NCBI GenBank assembly: GCA_964537875.1
Contig: CAZIDN010000008.1
Coordinates: 28,987-92,986 of the forward strand
Source of the DNA: JAPKZH01 sp964537875
GTDB lineage: Bacteria > Acidobacteriota > Aminicenantia > Aminicenantales > UBA4085
DNA: 64,000 nucleotides
Reading direction: 5' to 3'
This document shows positions 25,578 through 34,265 of this stretch, piece after piece (positions within the stretch are counted from its first letter, which is position 1; each line of letters starts with the position of its first letter). The notes beneath the pieces are model-generated. The model was not told the DNA's origin. It searched no databases and worked only from the letters and a program-made list of their open reading frames with translations. A program made the position numbers and the translations under genes.

Positions 25578-27135
25578 ATTCCACTGCCCTCATCTCGCGG
25601 ATGACGGTGACTTTGATCTGGCCCGGATAGTCGAGCTCGTTCTTGATCTTTGTGGCGATGTCCTTGGCGATCAGGCTGGCCTTATCATCGGACACCTTCT
25701 GGGCTTCGACCATGATCCGGATCTCGCGGCCGGCCTGCAACGCATACGCCTTGGAAACGCCTTCGAAATTCTTGGCCAGGCCTTCGAGCTTCTCGAGCCG
25801 CTTGATGTAAGTTTCGAGCAACTCGCGCCGCGCTCCCGGACGTGCTGCCGAGAGAGTGTCCGCCGACTGGACCAGGACCGCTTCGATCGACGGGAAGTCC
25901 ACATCGCGATGATGCGAGGCGATCGCTTGGATCACGGGCTCGCTTTCTCCATGCTTGCGGCAGAGCTCCACGCTCAGCTCGGTGTGGGTGCCTTCGACGT
26001 CCTTGTCCACGGCCTTCCCGATATCGTGCAGCAGCCCGGCCCTCAGCGCCACCGGCATATCCAGGCCGAGCTCCTTGGCCATCGCGGCCGCCAGGAAGGC
26101 GACCTCCTTGGAATGCTGAAGCACGTTCTGGCCGTAGCTTGTCCGGTAGTGCAGCTTTCCGAGGAGCTTGATGAGTTCGGGATGGATGTTCTGGACGCGC
26201 AGCTCATAAGCGGCCGATTCTCCCTCCTGCTTGATCTTCTCCTCGAGCTCCTGCTTGACGGTCTCGACGATGTCTTCGATCCTGGCCGGATGGATCCTGC
26301 CGTCCACGACCAGCCGCTGGATGGCCAGGCGGGCCATCTCGCGCCTGATGGGGTCGAAGCTGGACAGGATGACGGCTTCGGGAGTGTCGTCGACGATGAT
26401 ATCGACGCCGGTGGCCATTTCCAGAGCCCGGATGTTCCGACCCTCCCGGCCGATGATCCGGCCTTTCATGTCTTCGGAGGGCAAATCCACCACGGACACC
26501 GTGGTTTCGACCACGTGTTCGGCCGCCGACCGCTGGATGGCCTGGCTGATGATCTCGCGCGCCGTCTGCTGGCTTTTCGAGCGCGTCTCTTCCTCCACCA
26601 GGCGCACGACCTGGACGGCTTCGAGCCGGGCCTCATCCTCGATTTTCTTGATCAGCTGGTTTTTCGCATCTTCCTGGGTCAGGCCGGCGATGCGCTCCAG
26701 CTCCTCCATCTGCTTCTTGATCAGGACGTTGGCCCTTTCCTCTTGACCGTCAAGGTCTTTCTCGCGCTGGGAAATCCGGCGCTCCTTGCCGCCGATCTCC
26801 CGCTCCCGGCGGTCCAGGCCTTGGAATTTCCGCTCCAGGTTCTCTTCTTTGTGGACGAGGCGCCTTTCCATTTCCGTGATTTTGCGGCGCTTTTCGCGCG
26901 TCTGGTGCTCGAACTCCTCTTCCTGGGCCTTGAGCTTGTCGCGGCCTTCGAGCGTCGCTTCACGGGTGATTTTTTCGACCTGGGCTTTAGCGCCGTTCAG
27001 GATTTCCTGGGCTTCCTGTTTAGCCCGTAAGAGCCCCCGCGTTCCCGAATTCTTTTTCAGCAGAATAAAAATGATCACGCCGGCCAGAACGATAAAAACC
27101 GCAACTCCTGCATAAAGAGCGATGTTCATAGCCAT
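25567..27135 (-). CDS. rny: Ribonuclease Y
   Basis: A 522-residue membrane-anchored endonuclease of mRNA decay. Residues ~3-27 form the anchor (ALYAGVAVFIVLAGVIIFIL) and ~35-205 a long coiled coil. Residues ~210-270 form a KH domain (MKGRIIGREGRNIRALEMAT), and ~335-430 an HD domain (ALRAGLLHDIGKAVDKDVEG). The first ATG (27135) is three bases after GGAGG; the second (27129) is nine bases after it and may be the true start. Sits upstream of the YmdB-type gene. Confidence 0.96.
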   Translation of the reverse strand: MAMNIALYAGVAVFIVLAGVIIFILLKKNSGTRGLLRAKQEAQEILNGAKAQVEKITREATLEGRDKLKAQEEEFEHQTREKRRKITEMERRLVHKEENLERKFQGLDRREREIGGKERRISQREKDLDGQEERANVLIKKQMEELERIAGLTQEDAKNQLIKKIEDEARLEAVQVVRLVEEETRSKSQQTAREIISQAIQRSAAEHVVETTVSVVDLPSEDMKGRIIGREGRNIRALEMATGVDIIVDDTPEAVILSSFDPIRREMARLAIQRLVVDGRIHPARIEDIVETVKQELEEKIKQEGESAAYELRVQNIHPELIKLLGKLHYRTSYGQNVLQHSKEVAFLAAAMAKELGLDMPVALRAGLLHDIGKAVDKDVEGTHTELSVELCRKHGESEPVIQAIASHHRDVDFPSIEAVLVQSADTLSAARPGARRELLETYIKRLEKLEGLAKNFEGVSKAYALQAGREIRIMVEAQKVSDDKASLIAKDIATKIKNELDYPGQIKVTVIREMRAVEYAR

Positions 27136-27246
27136 TTACCTCCTTCCGGAGTAAAGGCGATTTCGGAGAAAAGGGATGATGGATGGGATTAAAAGTCTCG
27201 CCCCCCCGGCCGGGCCTCTGGGCGCAGCCATCGGGTCGTCTCTGTC

Positions 27247-27576
27247 CTAAGATGTCGGTTTTTCGATAGGAGGGTAATCATGGTCGTTTTTGAGAAGACG
27301 ATCCTCCAGACTTCCAATCTCCGTTTCCATCTGGCCAATGGCTTCATCCAGTTGATCGAGCTTCTTCTGAGTCAAGAAATATTCGTCCGCGATATTCAAA
27401 GCCGCTAAAACGGCGATCTTCAGAGCATCCGTAGATTTCGATTTCACCGCGATTTCCTGCATTTTCTGATCAACGTAAGAAGTCAAATGGCTGATATACT
27501 TTTCATCCTCTTCGCCTTTGACTCGTATTTTATAGGTCCTTCCATAAATTTCGATTTCGATGATTTTGTCAATCAT
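27247..27576 (-). CDS. zapA: Cell-division protein ZapA
   Basis: A 109-residue protein that bundles FtsZ filaments. The ZapA domain spans about residues 5-75 (IEIYGRTYKIRVKG, YVDQKMQEIAVKS, IAVLAALNIADEYF). A coiled coil follows (LDQLDEAIGQMETEIGSLE). The start overlaps the stop of the preceding coiled-coil gene as ATGA. Those two genes recur together in many bacteria directly after pheT, so they work in the same division complex (inference from context). The 27136-27246 gap holds nothing recognisable. Confidence 0.9.
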   Translation of the reverse strand: MIDKIIEIEIYGRTYKIRVKGEEDEKYISHLTSYVDQKMQEIAVKSKSTDALKIAVLAALNIADEYFLTQKKLDQLDEAIGQMETEIGSLEDRLLKNDHDYPPIEKPTS

Positions 27577-27833
27577 ATGCCGAGCTTATCAATCTGATTG
27601 ATAATCGCCTCGATTTTGCCTTTGATGGCTTCCCTTTCATTTTCGTATCTTTTGAGGTCCTCGTCAAGCTTGCCGGCCCGCCGGGTCATTTCCTCCATGT
27701 CCTTTTTCTCGGTGCGGAGCTCTTTGAGCTGCTGCTTCAGCTTGTCGTTCTCTGCGGTGAGCTTGCCGATATACTCGATGACATGGCCGATTTTCCCTTC
27801 TAGAATCTTAATTCTTTCGATTTCGCTTGTCAA
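27573..27833 (-). CDS. Small coiled-coil protein, ZapB-like
   Basis: An 86-residue protein that is almost entirely heptad-like coiled coil (KLTAENDKLKQQLKELRTEK, RAGKLDEDLKRYENEREAIK). Size and position before zapA fit a ZapB-like FtsZ-ring factor, but the sequence is too simple to be sure. The start is TTG at 27833, six bases after a strong GGAGG, and its first bases overlap the pheT stop (TTGA). Its stop overlaps the zapA start. Confidence 0.65.
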   Translation of the reverse strand: MTSEIERIKILEGKIGHVIEYIGKLTAENDKLKQQLKELRTEKKDMEEMTRRAGKLDEDLKRYENEREAIKGKIEAIINQIDKLGI

Positions 27834-29884
27834 TTTTGACCTCCTCGTTCCCTGAGTTGAACCTGAAAAGCGGACTGAAGGTGTTTGATGATCTTGGCCT
27901 CGGACTTGTCCACCTCTTCGGCCTGGAGCGTCGCCTTCGGATTGCGGTAGATAAAGCGGAGGGACAGGCTTTTCTTATCCCCGGGAATCGATTCCCCGGC
28001 ATAGTCGTCGATGAGGTCGAACGTCTCGAGATGGGGGACGGGTATTTTCTCGATCGCCCGCTTGATCTCCTGGTAGGGGACGATGCGGTCGACGAGGAAC
28101 GACAGGTCGCGGCTGACACAAGGGAATTTCGGCAGGGGGGTAAACTCAAAGGGCTTGGGCTGTTTACCGAAGAGAACCTGGATGCCGATCTCGGCGGCAT
28201 ACAAAGGCCCTTCGACCGAATAATGGTCCAGGATCTTTTTCCGGACCCGTCCCAGATGGCCGATGATCTCGCCCTTGTAGACAAGGGCCAGAGAAAAGCC
28301 TTCCTCAAAGAAAGGATGCTCCTTCTCTTCGAACGAGAACGGCTCATACCGCAAAGTCTCCATCAGCGCCTCGCAGGCGCCTTTCAGATGGAAGATGTCT
28401 GTCTCCAAGGCCTTCTTTTTCCAGTGCGGGGCGTCGAGAGGGCCTGTCGTAGACAGGCCGAGACACTGCTCCTCGCAAACGCCGCTGTCCATCCAATAGT
28501 AGATATTTCCGACCTCGAAAATGTGAACGCCCTCGATGCCGCGGTTCCTGTTCCAGGCCGTATTTTCAAGGAGGCCGCCCAGCAGGGTCGTCCGCAGCCG
28601 TGAGGCCTTGGACGAAATGGGGTTCCGGATCTCGACGGGCGTTTTTCCGCTCCCGAAAACAGGCTCTTGTTCGGGATCGGCGAAGCTCTGGTTGATGACT
28701 TCGTCGAATCCCCGGTGGAAGAGCTGCTGGCAGAGTTTCCGGATCTTCTCCTTGTTGGAAGGGACGGGCTCCAAAACTTCGAGCGGCGGCACCACGATCG
28801 GAATCTTGTCGTAGCCGTAAAAGCGGGCGATCTCTTCGACCAAGTCGGCCTCGCGTTCGATGTCCACCCGCCAGAACGGGACCTGGACCTGCCAGGTGCC
28901 TTTCTGGTTGGGCTTGAGCGTGAAACCGAGCAGGGCCAGGATTTTTTCGATAAACTCTTCGCCGACATCCACGCCGAGAAGGTCCGCGACACGGCGGCTC
29001 CGAAGGATGATCTCCTTGTTCTTGCGCGGCCGGGGATAGGCGTCCACGACGTCCTTGGTGACTTTGCCGCCGAACTGGGTAAGCAGCGAAGCCGCCATCA
29101 GCGCGGCCTTGGGGGCGAAGGAGATGTCCGCGCCGCGCTCAAAACGGTAACAGGCATCGGTCTGGAGGCCCAGGGCCTTGCCGGTTTTGCGCACGGAGAT
29201 GGGATCAAAATAGGCGCTCTCGATGAACACGTCCTGAGTCGAGACCGAGACGGCCGACTCCTCGCCGCCGATGACGCCGGCGATGGCCACCGGCCGTTTT
29301 TCGTCGGCAATGACAAGCATCTCGGGGGAAAGGGCGGCGTCCTTCCCTTCCAGGGTTCTCAGGGACTCGCCTTTTTTGGCCCGGCGGATGACGATGCGCG
29401 GCCCGGCGATCTTGGCCAGGTCAAAGGCATGGATGGGCTGGGCCGTGGCAAACAGGACATAGTTGGTGATATCCACGACGTTGTTGATCGACTTGAGGCC
29501 CATGGCCTCGATTTTCCTGCCCAGCCAGTCCGGCGAAGGCGAAACGCTGACGCCTTTGACAATGATCCCGCAATACCGCGGGCAGAGTTCTTCGTCCAGG
29601 ATTTGGACGTCGACAAGCTCCGAAGTCTTGACCGTGAGCTCGGTCAGCGGCCAATGCTGTTCTTTCATGGACCGCTCGAGCATGGCCGCGATCTCGCGGG
29701 CGATCCCCAGGTGGCCCAGTGTGTCGGGACGGTTGGCGTAGGTCTCGACATCCAGGACGATATCGTTCTCAAGCTCTTCCCAGTGCTCTGCGACAAGTCC
29801 GATCATCGTCAGCCGGTCGACAAGCTGGGGCAGAGGAAGACCGACGTCCACATATTCTTTGAGCCAATCCAAGCTGATCTTCAT
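27830..29884 (-). CDS. pheT: Phenylalanyl-tRNA synthetase beta subunit, short form without tRNA-binding EMAP domain
   Basis: A 684-residue subunit. It opens [16 protein letters not shown] and passes within ~50 residues to VDVETYANRPDTLGHLGIARE, skipping the ~110-residue OB-type tRNA_bind domain of the ~800-residue enzyme. B3/B4 editing, B5 and core domains follow. The C-terminus has the FDX-ACB anticodon domain (FPCVSRDLSFLVD, SLSLRFIYRNPKATL). Start and pheS stop overlap as ATGA. Short PheT forms exist in several phyla (family knowledge), so this need not be a defect. Confidence 0.95.
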   Translation of the reverse strand: MKISLDWLKEYVDVGLPLPQLVDRLTMIGLVAEHWEELENDIVLDVETYANRPDTLGHLGIAREIAAMLERSMKEQHWPLTELTVKTSELVDVQILDEELCPRYCGIIVKGVSVSPSPDWLGRKIEAMGLKSINNVVDITNYVLFATAQPIHAFDLAKIAGPRIVIRRAKKGESLRTLEGKDAALSPEMLVIADEKRPVAIAGVIGGEESAVSVSTQDVFIESAYFDPISVRKTGKALGLQTDACYRFERGADISFAPKAALMAASLLTQFGGKVTKDVVDAYPRPRKNKEIILRSRRVADLLGVDVGEEFIEKILALLGFTLKPNQKGTWQVQVPFWRVDIEREADLVEEIARFYGYDKIPIVVPPLEVLEPVPSNKEKIRKLCQQLFHRGFDEVINQSFADPEQEPVFGSGKTPVEIRNPISSKASRLRTTLLGGLLENTAWNRNRGIEGVHIFEVGNIYYWMDSGVCEEQCLGLSTTGPLDAPHWKKKALETDIFHLKGACEALMETLRYEPFSFEEKEHPFFEEGFSLALVYKGEIIGHLGRVRKKILDHYSVEGPLYAAEIGIQVLFGKQPKPFEFTPLPKFPCVSRDLSFLVDRIVPYQEIKRAIEKIPVPHLETFDLIDDYAGESIPGDKKSLSLRFIYRNPKATLQAEEVDKSEAKIIKHLQSAFQVQLRERGGQN

Positions 29885-30930
29885 TTCAGGGTAAACTGCC
29901 TTATGAATCTGAGGTCATTCTCGAAGAAGAAGCGCATATCGGGAATATCAAAAGCGAACATGGCGGTCCGGTCAATGCCCATGCCGAAGGCCCATCCCGA
30001 GTATTTTTCGGGATCGATGTTGACGTTCTTGAACACCTGCGGGTCGACCATGCCCGAGCCCAGGATTTCCTTCCAGCCCGTCCCCCCGCAGAGGCGGCAG
30101 GCCGCGCCCTTGCCGCCGCAGGCCAGGCATTCGATGTCCACTTCGGCGGAAGGCTCGGTGAACGGGAAGAAGCTCGGCCGGAACCGGATCTTGATTTTAT
30201 CGCCGAAGAGGCGCTTGAGAAAATATTCGAGCGTCCCCTTGAGATGGGCGAAGGTCACGCCCTCATCGACGACCAGCCCCTCCACCTGGAAGAACATCGG
30301 AAGGTGGGTGGGGTCGGGGGTTTCGCGCCTGAAGACCTTGCCGGGGATGATGATCCGGATCGGAGGCTTCTTCTTCTCCATGACCCGGATCTGGACCGGA
30401 GAGGTATGCGTCCGGAGCAGCAGCGTGTCGTTAATGTAGAGCGTGTCCCAATCGTCGCGGGCCGGGTGGTGGGGCGGAAAATTGAGCGCCTCGAAATTGT
30501 AATAATCGGTCTCGATCTCCGGACCGTCTTCGATCGAAAAACCTATGGACAGGAAGATATTCTCGATTTCCTGCTGGAAGAGGCGGACCGGATGAGGCGC
30601 GCCCCAGTAACGCCGTTCACCGGGAAGGGTCAGGTCGATCTCTTTTTTTGTCCTTTGAGGCGCCTTGAGCTTGACTTCGAGCGCGGCAAGTTTTTCCTGA
30701 ACCTCCAGCTTGAGGCTGTTGATCCATTGGCCGGCCGCCGGCTTTTCTTCCGGGCTGAGGTCTTTGAGCTCTTCGAAGAGAAGCGTGATCAAGCCGCGCT
30801 TCCTGCTCAGAAAAAGGTTCCGCAGTTCCTCGAGGGATTTTGAGTCATGGGGCCGGGCAGACTCGTCCGCCAGCTTCTTTTGATAAGCATCGACCTTGTT
30901 CTTGAAGGTCTTGAGATTAAGCGAGGGCAT
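29881..30930 (-). CDS. pheS: Phenylalanyl-tRNA synthetase alpha subunit
   Basis: A 349-residue class II catalytic subunit. Residues ~1-90 are helical. Motif 2 is in [19 protein letters not shown] and motif 3 in [21 protein letters not shown] CxxC-x-G cluster ([19 protein letters not shown], about residues 268-286) is inserted before motif 3 and could bind zinc. I chose the ATG at 30930, which overlaps the L20 stop by 14 nt; a TTG further upstream would overlap more. Charges tRNA-Phe with PheT. Confidence 0.96.
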   Translation of the reverse strand: MPSLNLKTFKNKVDAYQKKLADESARPHDSKSLEELRNLFLSRKRGLITLLFEELKDLSPEEKPAAGQWINSLKLEVQEKLAALEVKLKAPQRTKKEIDLTLPGERRYWGAPHPVRLFQQEIENIFLSIGFSIEDGPEIETDYYNFEALNFPPHHPARDDWDTLYINDTLLLRTHTSPVQIRVMEKKKPPIRIIIPGKVFRRETPDPTHLPMFFQVEGLVVDEGVTFAHLKGTLEYFLKRLFGDKIKIRFRPSFFPFTEPSAEVDIECLACGGKGAACRLCGGTGWKEILGSGMVDPQVFKNVNIDPEKYSGWAFGMGIDRTAMFAFDIPDMRFFFENDLRFIRQFTLK

Positions 30931-31273
30931 CTTTCGCTTTTGCGGCAATGCGGCTGAAGGTTTGGGGTGCGTTCACCGCCATTTCGGCCAGGACCTTGCG
31001 GTCCAGCTCGATACGGAGCTTCTTCAAGCCCTGGATGAAACGGCTGTAGGTCAGGCCGTTGAGCTTGGCCGCGGCCTTGATCCGGATGATCCAAAGCCCC
31101 CGGAAATCTCTTTTTCTCGCCCGGCGGTCGCGGTAGGCATAGATTAGAGCGTGCTCGACCGCTTCCTTGGCTGTCCGGTAGTTATGGCTTCTCGCTCCCC
31201 AATACCCTTTGGCCAGCTTTAAGACTTTTTCCCGCCTCTTCCTTCTCTTGAATCCTCGTTTGGCTCTTGGCAT
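30917..31273 (-). CDS. rplT: 50S ribosomal protein L20
   Basis: A 118-residue basic protein: [40 protein letters not shown] and [20 protein letters not shown] are standard L20 segments. L20 binds 23S rRNA early in assembly and often represses its own infC-rpmI-rplT operon. The gene lies 16 nt behind rpmI and overlaps pheS. Confidence 0.98.
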   Translation of the reverse strand: MPRAKRGFKRRKRREKVLKLAKGYWGARSHNYRTAKEAVEHALIYAYRDRRARKRDFRGLWIIRIKAAAKLNGLTYSRFIQGLKKLRIELDRKVLAEMAVNAPQTFSRIAAKAKDALA

Positions 31274-31289
31274 CTTTGACTCTCCCGAC

Positions 31290-31490
31290 TCAAAATTCGT
31301 AAGGCAGCATGGTCTTGACGACCTTTAGGTCGGCATGGCTGATGAGGGCCTTCCGGCCGAGGTTCCTTTTCCTCTTGGCTGATTTTTTGGTGAGGATGTG
31401 GCTCCTACCCGCCTTGCTGTGGGTCGCCTTCTTGTTCGCTGTGATCTGGAACCTCTTTTTGGCTCCCTTGTGGGTTTTTAACTTTGGCAT
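31290..31490 (-). CDS. rpmI: 50S ribosomal protein L35
   Basis: A 66-residue L35 ([37 protein letters not shown]). The ATG at 31490 has GGAGG just before it. The first 86 nt are shared, in another frame, with the 3' end of infC, which is an unusually long overlap. Confidence 0.97.
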   Translation of the reverse strand: MPKLKTHKGAKKRFQITANKKATHSKAGRSHILTKKSAKRKRNLGRKALISHADLKVVKTMLPYEF

Positions 31491-32043
31491 CTTTTCCTCC
31501 TGATTTCGCGGGGACAAGCAGCGCAGAGACAGCCCAATCCAGTTTCCGGATTCCCCCGTCCCGGTGCCCGAATCCTTGGACATCGGCAACGACCCTGTCC
31601 AGGACCGCATAGCCCATTTCGGGACGAGACTTTTCCCTCCCCCGGAGCATGATCGTGATCTTGACCTTATCGCCCTCTTCCAAAAAGCGCTGGACATGCT
31701 TCAATTTGAACGTGTAATCGTGAATGCTGATCTTCGGCCGGAATTTGATCTCTTTGAGACGGACCGTTTTTTGATGTTTCTTGGCCTCATGGTCTTTTTT
31801 ATGCAATTCGTAGAGAAACTTGCCATAATCCATGATCCGGCAGACCGGCGGAGTTGCCTGAGGAGCGATTTCGACCAGATCCAGGCCTCTCTGCCTGGCC
31901 AGAGAAAGGGCTTCGGAGGCCGGCAGGACCCCCAGCTGTTTTTTCTCTTCGTCGATCACTCGAATTTCTTTGGCCTGAATCATTTCATTAATCCTATGCG
32001 GTTTTGGCTTTTCTCTGGGGTAAAAGGGTTGTCTTCTAAAAAT
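31405..32043 (-). CDS. infC: Translation initiation factor IF-3, AUU start codon
   Basis: A 212-residue IF-3. No ATG gives the full N-terminus: the first in-frame ATG (31983) begins inside the family motif RINEMIQAKEIRVID. Reading back gives 20 more codons to an ATT at 32041-32043, placed six bases after a perfect GGAGG (32050-32054). The start codon AUU is the hallmark of infC and lets IF-3 repress itself (family knowledge). N-domain: KFLYELHKKDHEAKKHQK region; C-domain: ITIMLRGREKSRPEMG. A ~28-residue tail runs through the start of rpmI. Confidence 0.93.
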   Translation of the reverse strand: MFRRQPFYPREKPKPHRINEMIQAKEIRVIDEEKKQLGVLPASEALSLARQRGLDLVEIAPQATPPVCRIMDYGKFLYELHKKDHEAKKHQKTVRLKEIKFRPKISIHDYTFKLKHVQRFLEEGDKVKITIMLRGREKSRPEMGYAVLDRVVADVQGFGHRDGGIRKLDWAVSALLVPAKSGGKDAKVKNPQGSQKEVPDHSEQEGDPQQGG

Positions 32044-32055
32044 GATTGTCCTCCT

Positions 32056-33834
32056 TTAAAGATTCACGGCTTGTGATTTATGTTCATTGAGTTTCTTGAC
32101 TCTATCAAGGAAGTCCGAGACGTTGACCTGGCCTTTGTCGCCCTGGCCGTGGATGCGCAGGGAGGCGGACCCGGCCGCCACTTCCTTGTCCCCGACGATC
32201 AGGATCAGGGGGACCTTTTGGCTCTCGGCCTCCCGGATCTTGTAATTGATCTTTTCGCGACGCAGGTCGGCCTGCGAGCGCAGCTTGTTGTCTTTAAAGA
32301 GTGTATCGAGCTTTCCCGCATAGTCATGATGACGCTCGGCGATGGGCAGGATCATCATTTGGACGGGCGCCAGCCAGAGGGGGAAATTGCCGTTGAAGTG
32401 CTCGATGAGAAGCCCGAAGAACCGCTCCAGCGATCCGAGAAGGGCGCGATGGATCATGAACGGCCGGTGGTCCTTGCCATCTTCGCCGGTGTAGTTCAGG
32501 TCGAAGCGTTCGGACAAGTTAAAATCGAGCTGAACGGTGGTGCACTGCCAGGACCGCTTAAGGACATCCTTGACTTTGATATCGATCTTCGGACCGTAGA
32601 ACACCCCCGCGCCCTCGTCGACTTGATAGGCGAGACCGGCGTCCTTGAGGGCGTTCTCCAAGGCCGCCTCGGCCTTGTCCCAGTCCTCCAGCCGCCCGAC
32701 GTATTTCTCGGGCCGGGTGGATAAATAGATGTCGTATTCCTCAAACCCGAAAGCGGTGAAGAAATGCTTGGCGAAACGGACGGCCTTGATGACCTCCTCC
32801 TCGAGCTGATCGCCGCGGCAGAAGATGTGGGCATCATCCTGGGTGAAACCGCGAACCCTGAGCAGGCCGTGAAGAACGCCGCTTCTCTCATAGCGGTAAA
32901 CGGTGCCCAGTTCGGCGTATCGGATGGGCAGGTCGCGGTAACTGCGCTGCCTAGAGTTATAGACCATGATATGAAAAGGGCAGTTCATGGGCTTGATCTC
33001 ATACTCGATGTCTTCGCTTTCGAGCGGCGGGAACATGGCATCGTAGAACTCCGTGTGCCCGGAGCGCCGCCAGACATCGAGCTTGGCCAGGTGCGGAGTA
33101 TAGAGGTAATCGTATCCCTCCCTGACGTGCTCCTCCCGCCAGAAGGACTCGATCACCTGGCGGACTACAGCGCCTTTCGGGTGCCAGAGGACGAGCCCGC
33201 CGCCCAAGTCCTCGTTGAAGCTGAAGAGGTCCAATTCGGCACCGAGACGGCGGTGGTCGCGCTTTTTGGCTTCCTCGAGAAGGTGGAGGTAGTCATCGAG
33301 CTCCTGCTTGGTGAAAAAAGCGGTCCCATAGATGCGCTGGAGCTGTCTGCCTTTCTCGTCGCCCTTCCAGTAAGCGCCGGAAACGGAAAGCAGCTTAAAA
33401 TACTTGATTTGCCCGGTGGAGGGCATATGGGGCCCCAAGCAAAAATCGATGAATTTTCCCTGCCGGTAACAGGTGACCTGGTCGCCGGCCTTCTCCTGGA
33501 TGAGCTCGACCTTGAGCTCCTGCCTTAATTCCTTGAAGAGCCGGATCGCTTCGGTCTTGGAAAAGGTGACCTTTTCAATCGGGAGGTCGGCCCGGGCGAG
33601 CTCCTGCATCTTTTTCTCGATGGCATCCAGGTCCTGGAGGCTGAAGGGTTCGGCCCGGAGAAAGTCGTAATAGAAAGCGTTTTCGACGGCCGGTCCGATC
33701 CCGACCTGGGTTCCGGGAAAGAGCTCGAGCACGGCATGGGCGAGCAGGTGCGAAGCGCTGTGCCGCAAGACTTCGAGGGCTCCCGCTGAGCCCTTGTCCG
33801 GGGACATGTCTTTATTATCTTCCATCTTCCTCAT
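32056..33834 (-). CDS. thrS: Threonyl-tRNA synthetase lacking the TGS domain
   Basis: A 592-residue class II synthetase. After ~15 residues it enters the editing domain (LEVLRHSASHLLAHAVLELF) where HxxxH (HSASH, HLLAH) lies; the ~60-residue N-terminal TGS domain of typical ThrRS (~640) is absent. Catalytic core: YEIKPMNCPFHIMVY with the zinc Cys, RVRGFTQDDAHIFC, RPFMIHRALLGSLERFFG with the third zinc ligand. The C-terminal anticodon domain begins near APVQMMILPIAERH. Stop lies two bases before the infC SD. First gene of the long minus-strand block. Confidence 0.96.
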   Translation of the reverse strand: MRKMEDNKDMSPDKGSAGALEVLRHSASHLLAHAVLELFPGTQVGIGPAVENAFYYDFLRAEPFSLQDLDAIEKKMQELARADLPIEKVTFSKTEAIRLFKELRQELKVELIQEKAGDQVTCYRQGKFIDFCLGPHMPSTGQIKYFKLLSVSGAYWKGDEKGRQLQRIYGTAFFTKQELDDYLHLLEEAKKRDHRRLGAELDLFSFNEDLGGGLVLWHPKGAVVRQVIESFWREEHVREGYDYLYTPHLAKLDVWRRSGHTEFYDAMFPPLESEDIEYEIKPMNCPFHIMVYNSRQRSYRDLPIRYAELGTVYRYERSGVLHGLLRVRGFTQDDAHIFCRGDQLEEEVIKAVRFAKHFFTAFGFEEYDIYLSTRPEKYVGRLEDWDKAEAALENALKDAGLAYQVDEGAGVFYGPKIDIKVKDVLKRSWQCTTVQLDFNLSERFDLNYTGEDGKDHRPFMIHRALLGSLERFFGLLIEHFNGNFPLWLAPVQMMILPIAERHHDYAGKLDTLFKDNKLRSQADLRREKINYKIREAESQKVPLILIVGDKEVAAGSASLRIHGQGDKGQVNVSDFLDRVKKLNEHKSQAVNL

Positions 33835-33914
33835 CCAATCCGGTTCCGGGAAAAAATCATAAAAGGGCGCACCCTCCTATGGAAACCAGACCCCTTTTCG
33901 TCGTTTTACCGATT

Positions 33915-33945
33915 CCGGCCTGGACGTTCATGAAAACGTGGCCGG
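33915..33945 (-). promoter_or_regulatory. Hairpin in the thrS leader
   Basis: CCGGCC (33915-33920) pairs with GGCCGG (33940-33945), and ACGTT with AACGT inside it. It lies ~80 nt upstream of the thrS start and ~60 nt after the tRNA-Val end. I see no T-box consensus, so the function is open; it could fold in the thrS leader or process the tRNA transcript. Confidence 0.45.
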
Positions 33946-34005
33946 GAAGGAAATGAACAACCGTACCATTCTATGACTCTGTCTTAAGAGACACTCCTTC
34001 GCTAA

Positions 34006-34080
34006 TGGTAGGCGCGGAGGGGATTGAACCCACGGCCTCTTCCGTGTCAAGGAAGCGCTCTCCCACTGAGCTACGCGCCT
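34006..34080 (-). tRNA. tRNA-Val (anticodon GAC)
   Basis: A 75-nt cloverleaf with encoded CCA at 34006-34008. The acceptor stem is AGGCGCG with CGCGCCT. The D-arm is GCTC-AGTGGGA-GAGC. The anticodon arm is CTTCC-TTGACAC-GGAAG, giving GAC. The T-arm is GTGGG-TTCAATC-CCCTC, with a T-T mismatch at its second pair. Lies just upstream of thrS on the same strand. Confidence 0.95.
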
Positions 34081-34265
34081 ATTTCCGACGTTTAGAGCGG
34101 ATATATATTAATGAAATCTCCCCTTTAAAGTCAAGAAAATTTGGGGACAGGGACCTAGGCTGCCCATCCTCAGATTGAGACTGGACAAACGGCAAAAAAA
34201 GCATTATTTTTATGGTCATACCGGCGGATAAGGGGCGGCGCCGAGACCGTACCCGAGGAGAAACA

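Noticed and set aside
27136..27246. 6S RNA gene beside zapA
   Set aside because: 6S often follows zapA, but the gap is only 111 nt and I see no long bulged rod with the open-complex bubble.
33835..34005. T-box leader for thrS
   Set aside because: No T-box consensus or antiterminator pair is visible; only one hairpin at 33915-33945.
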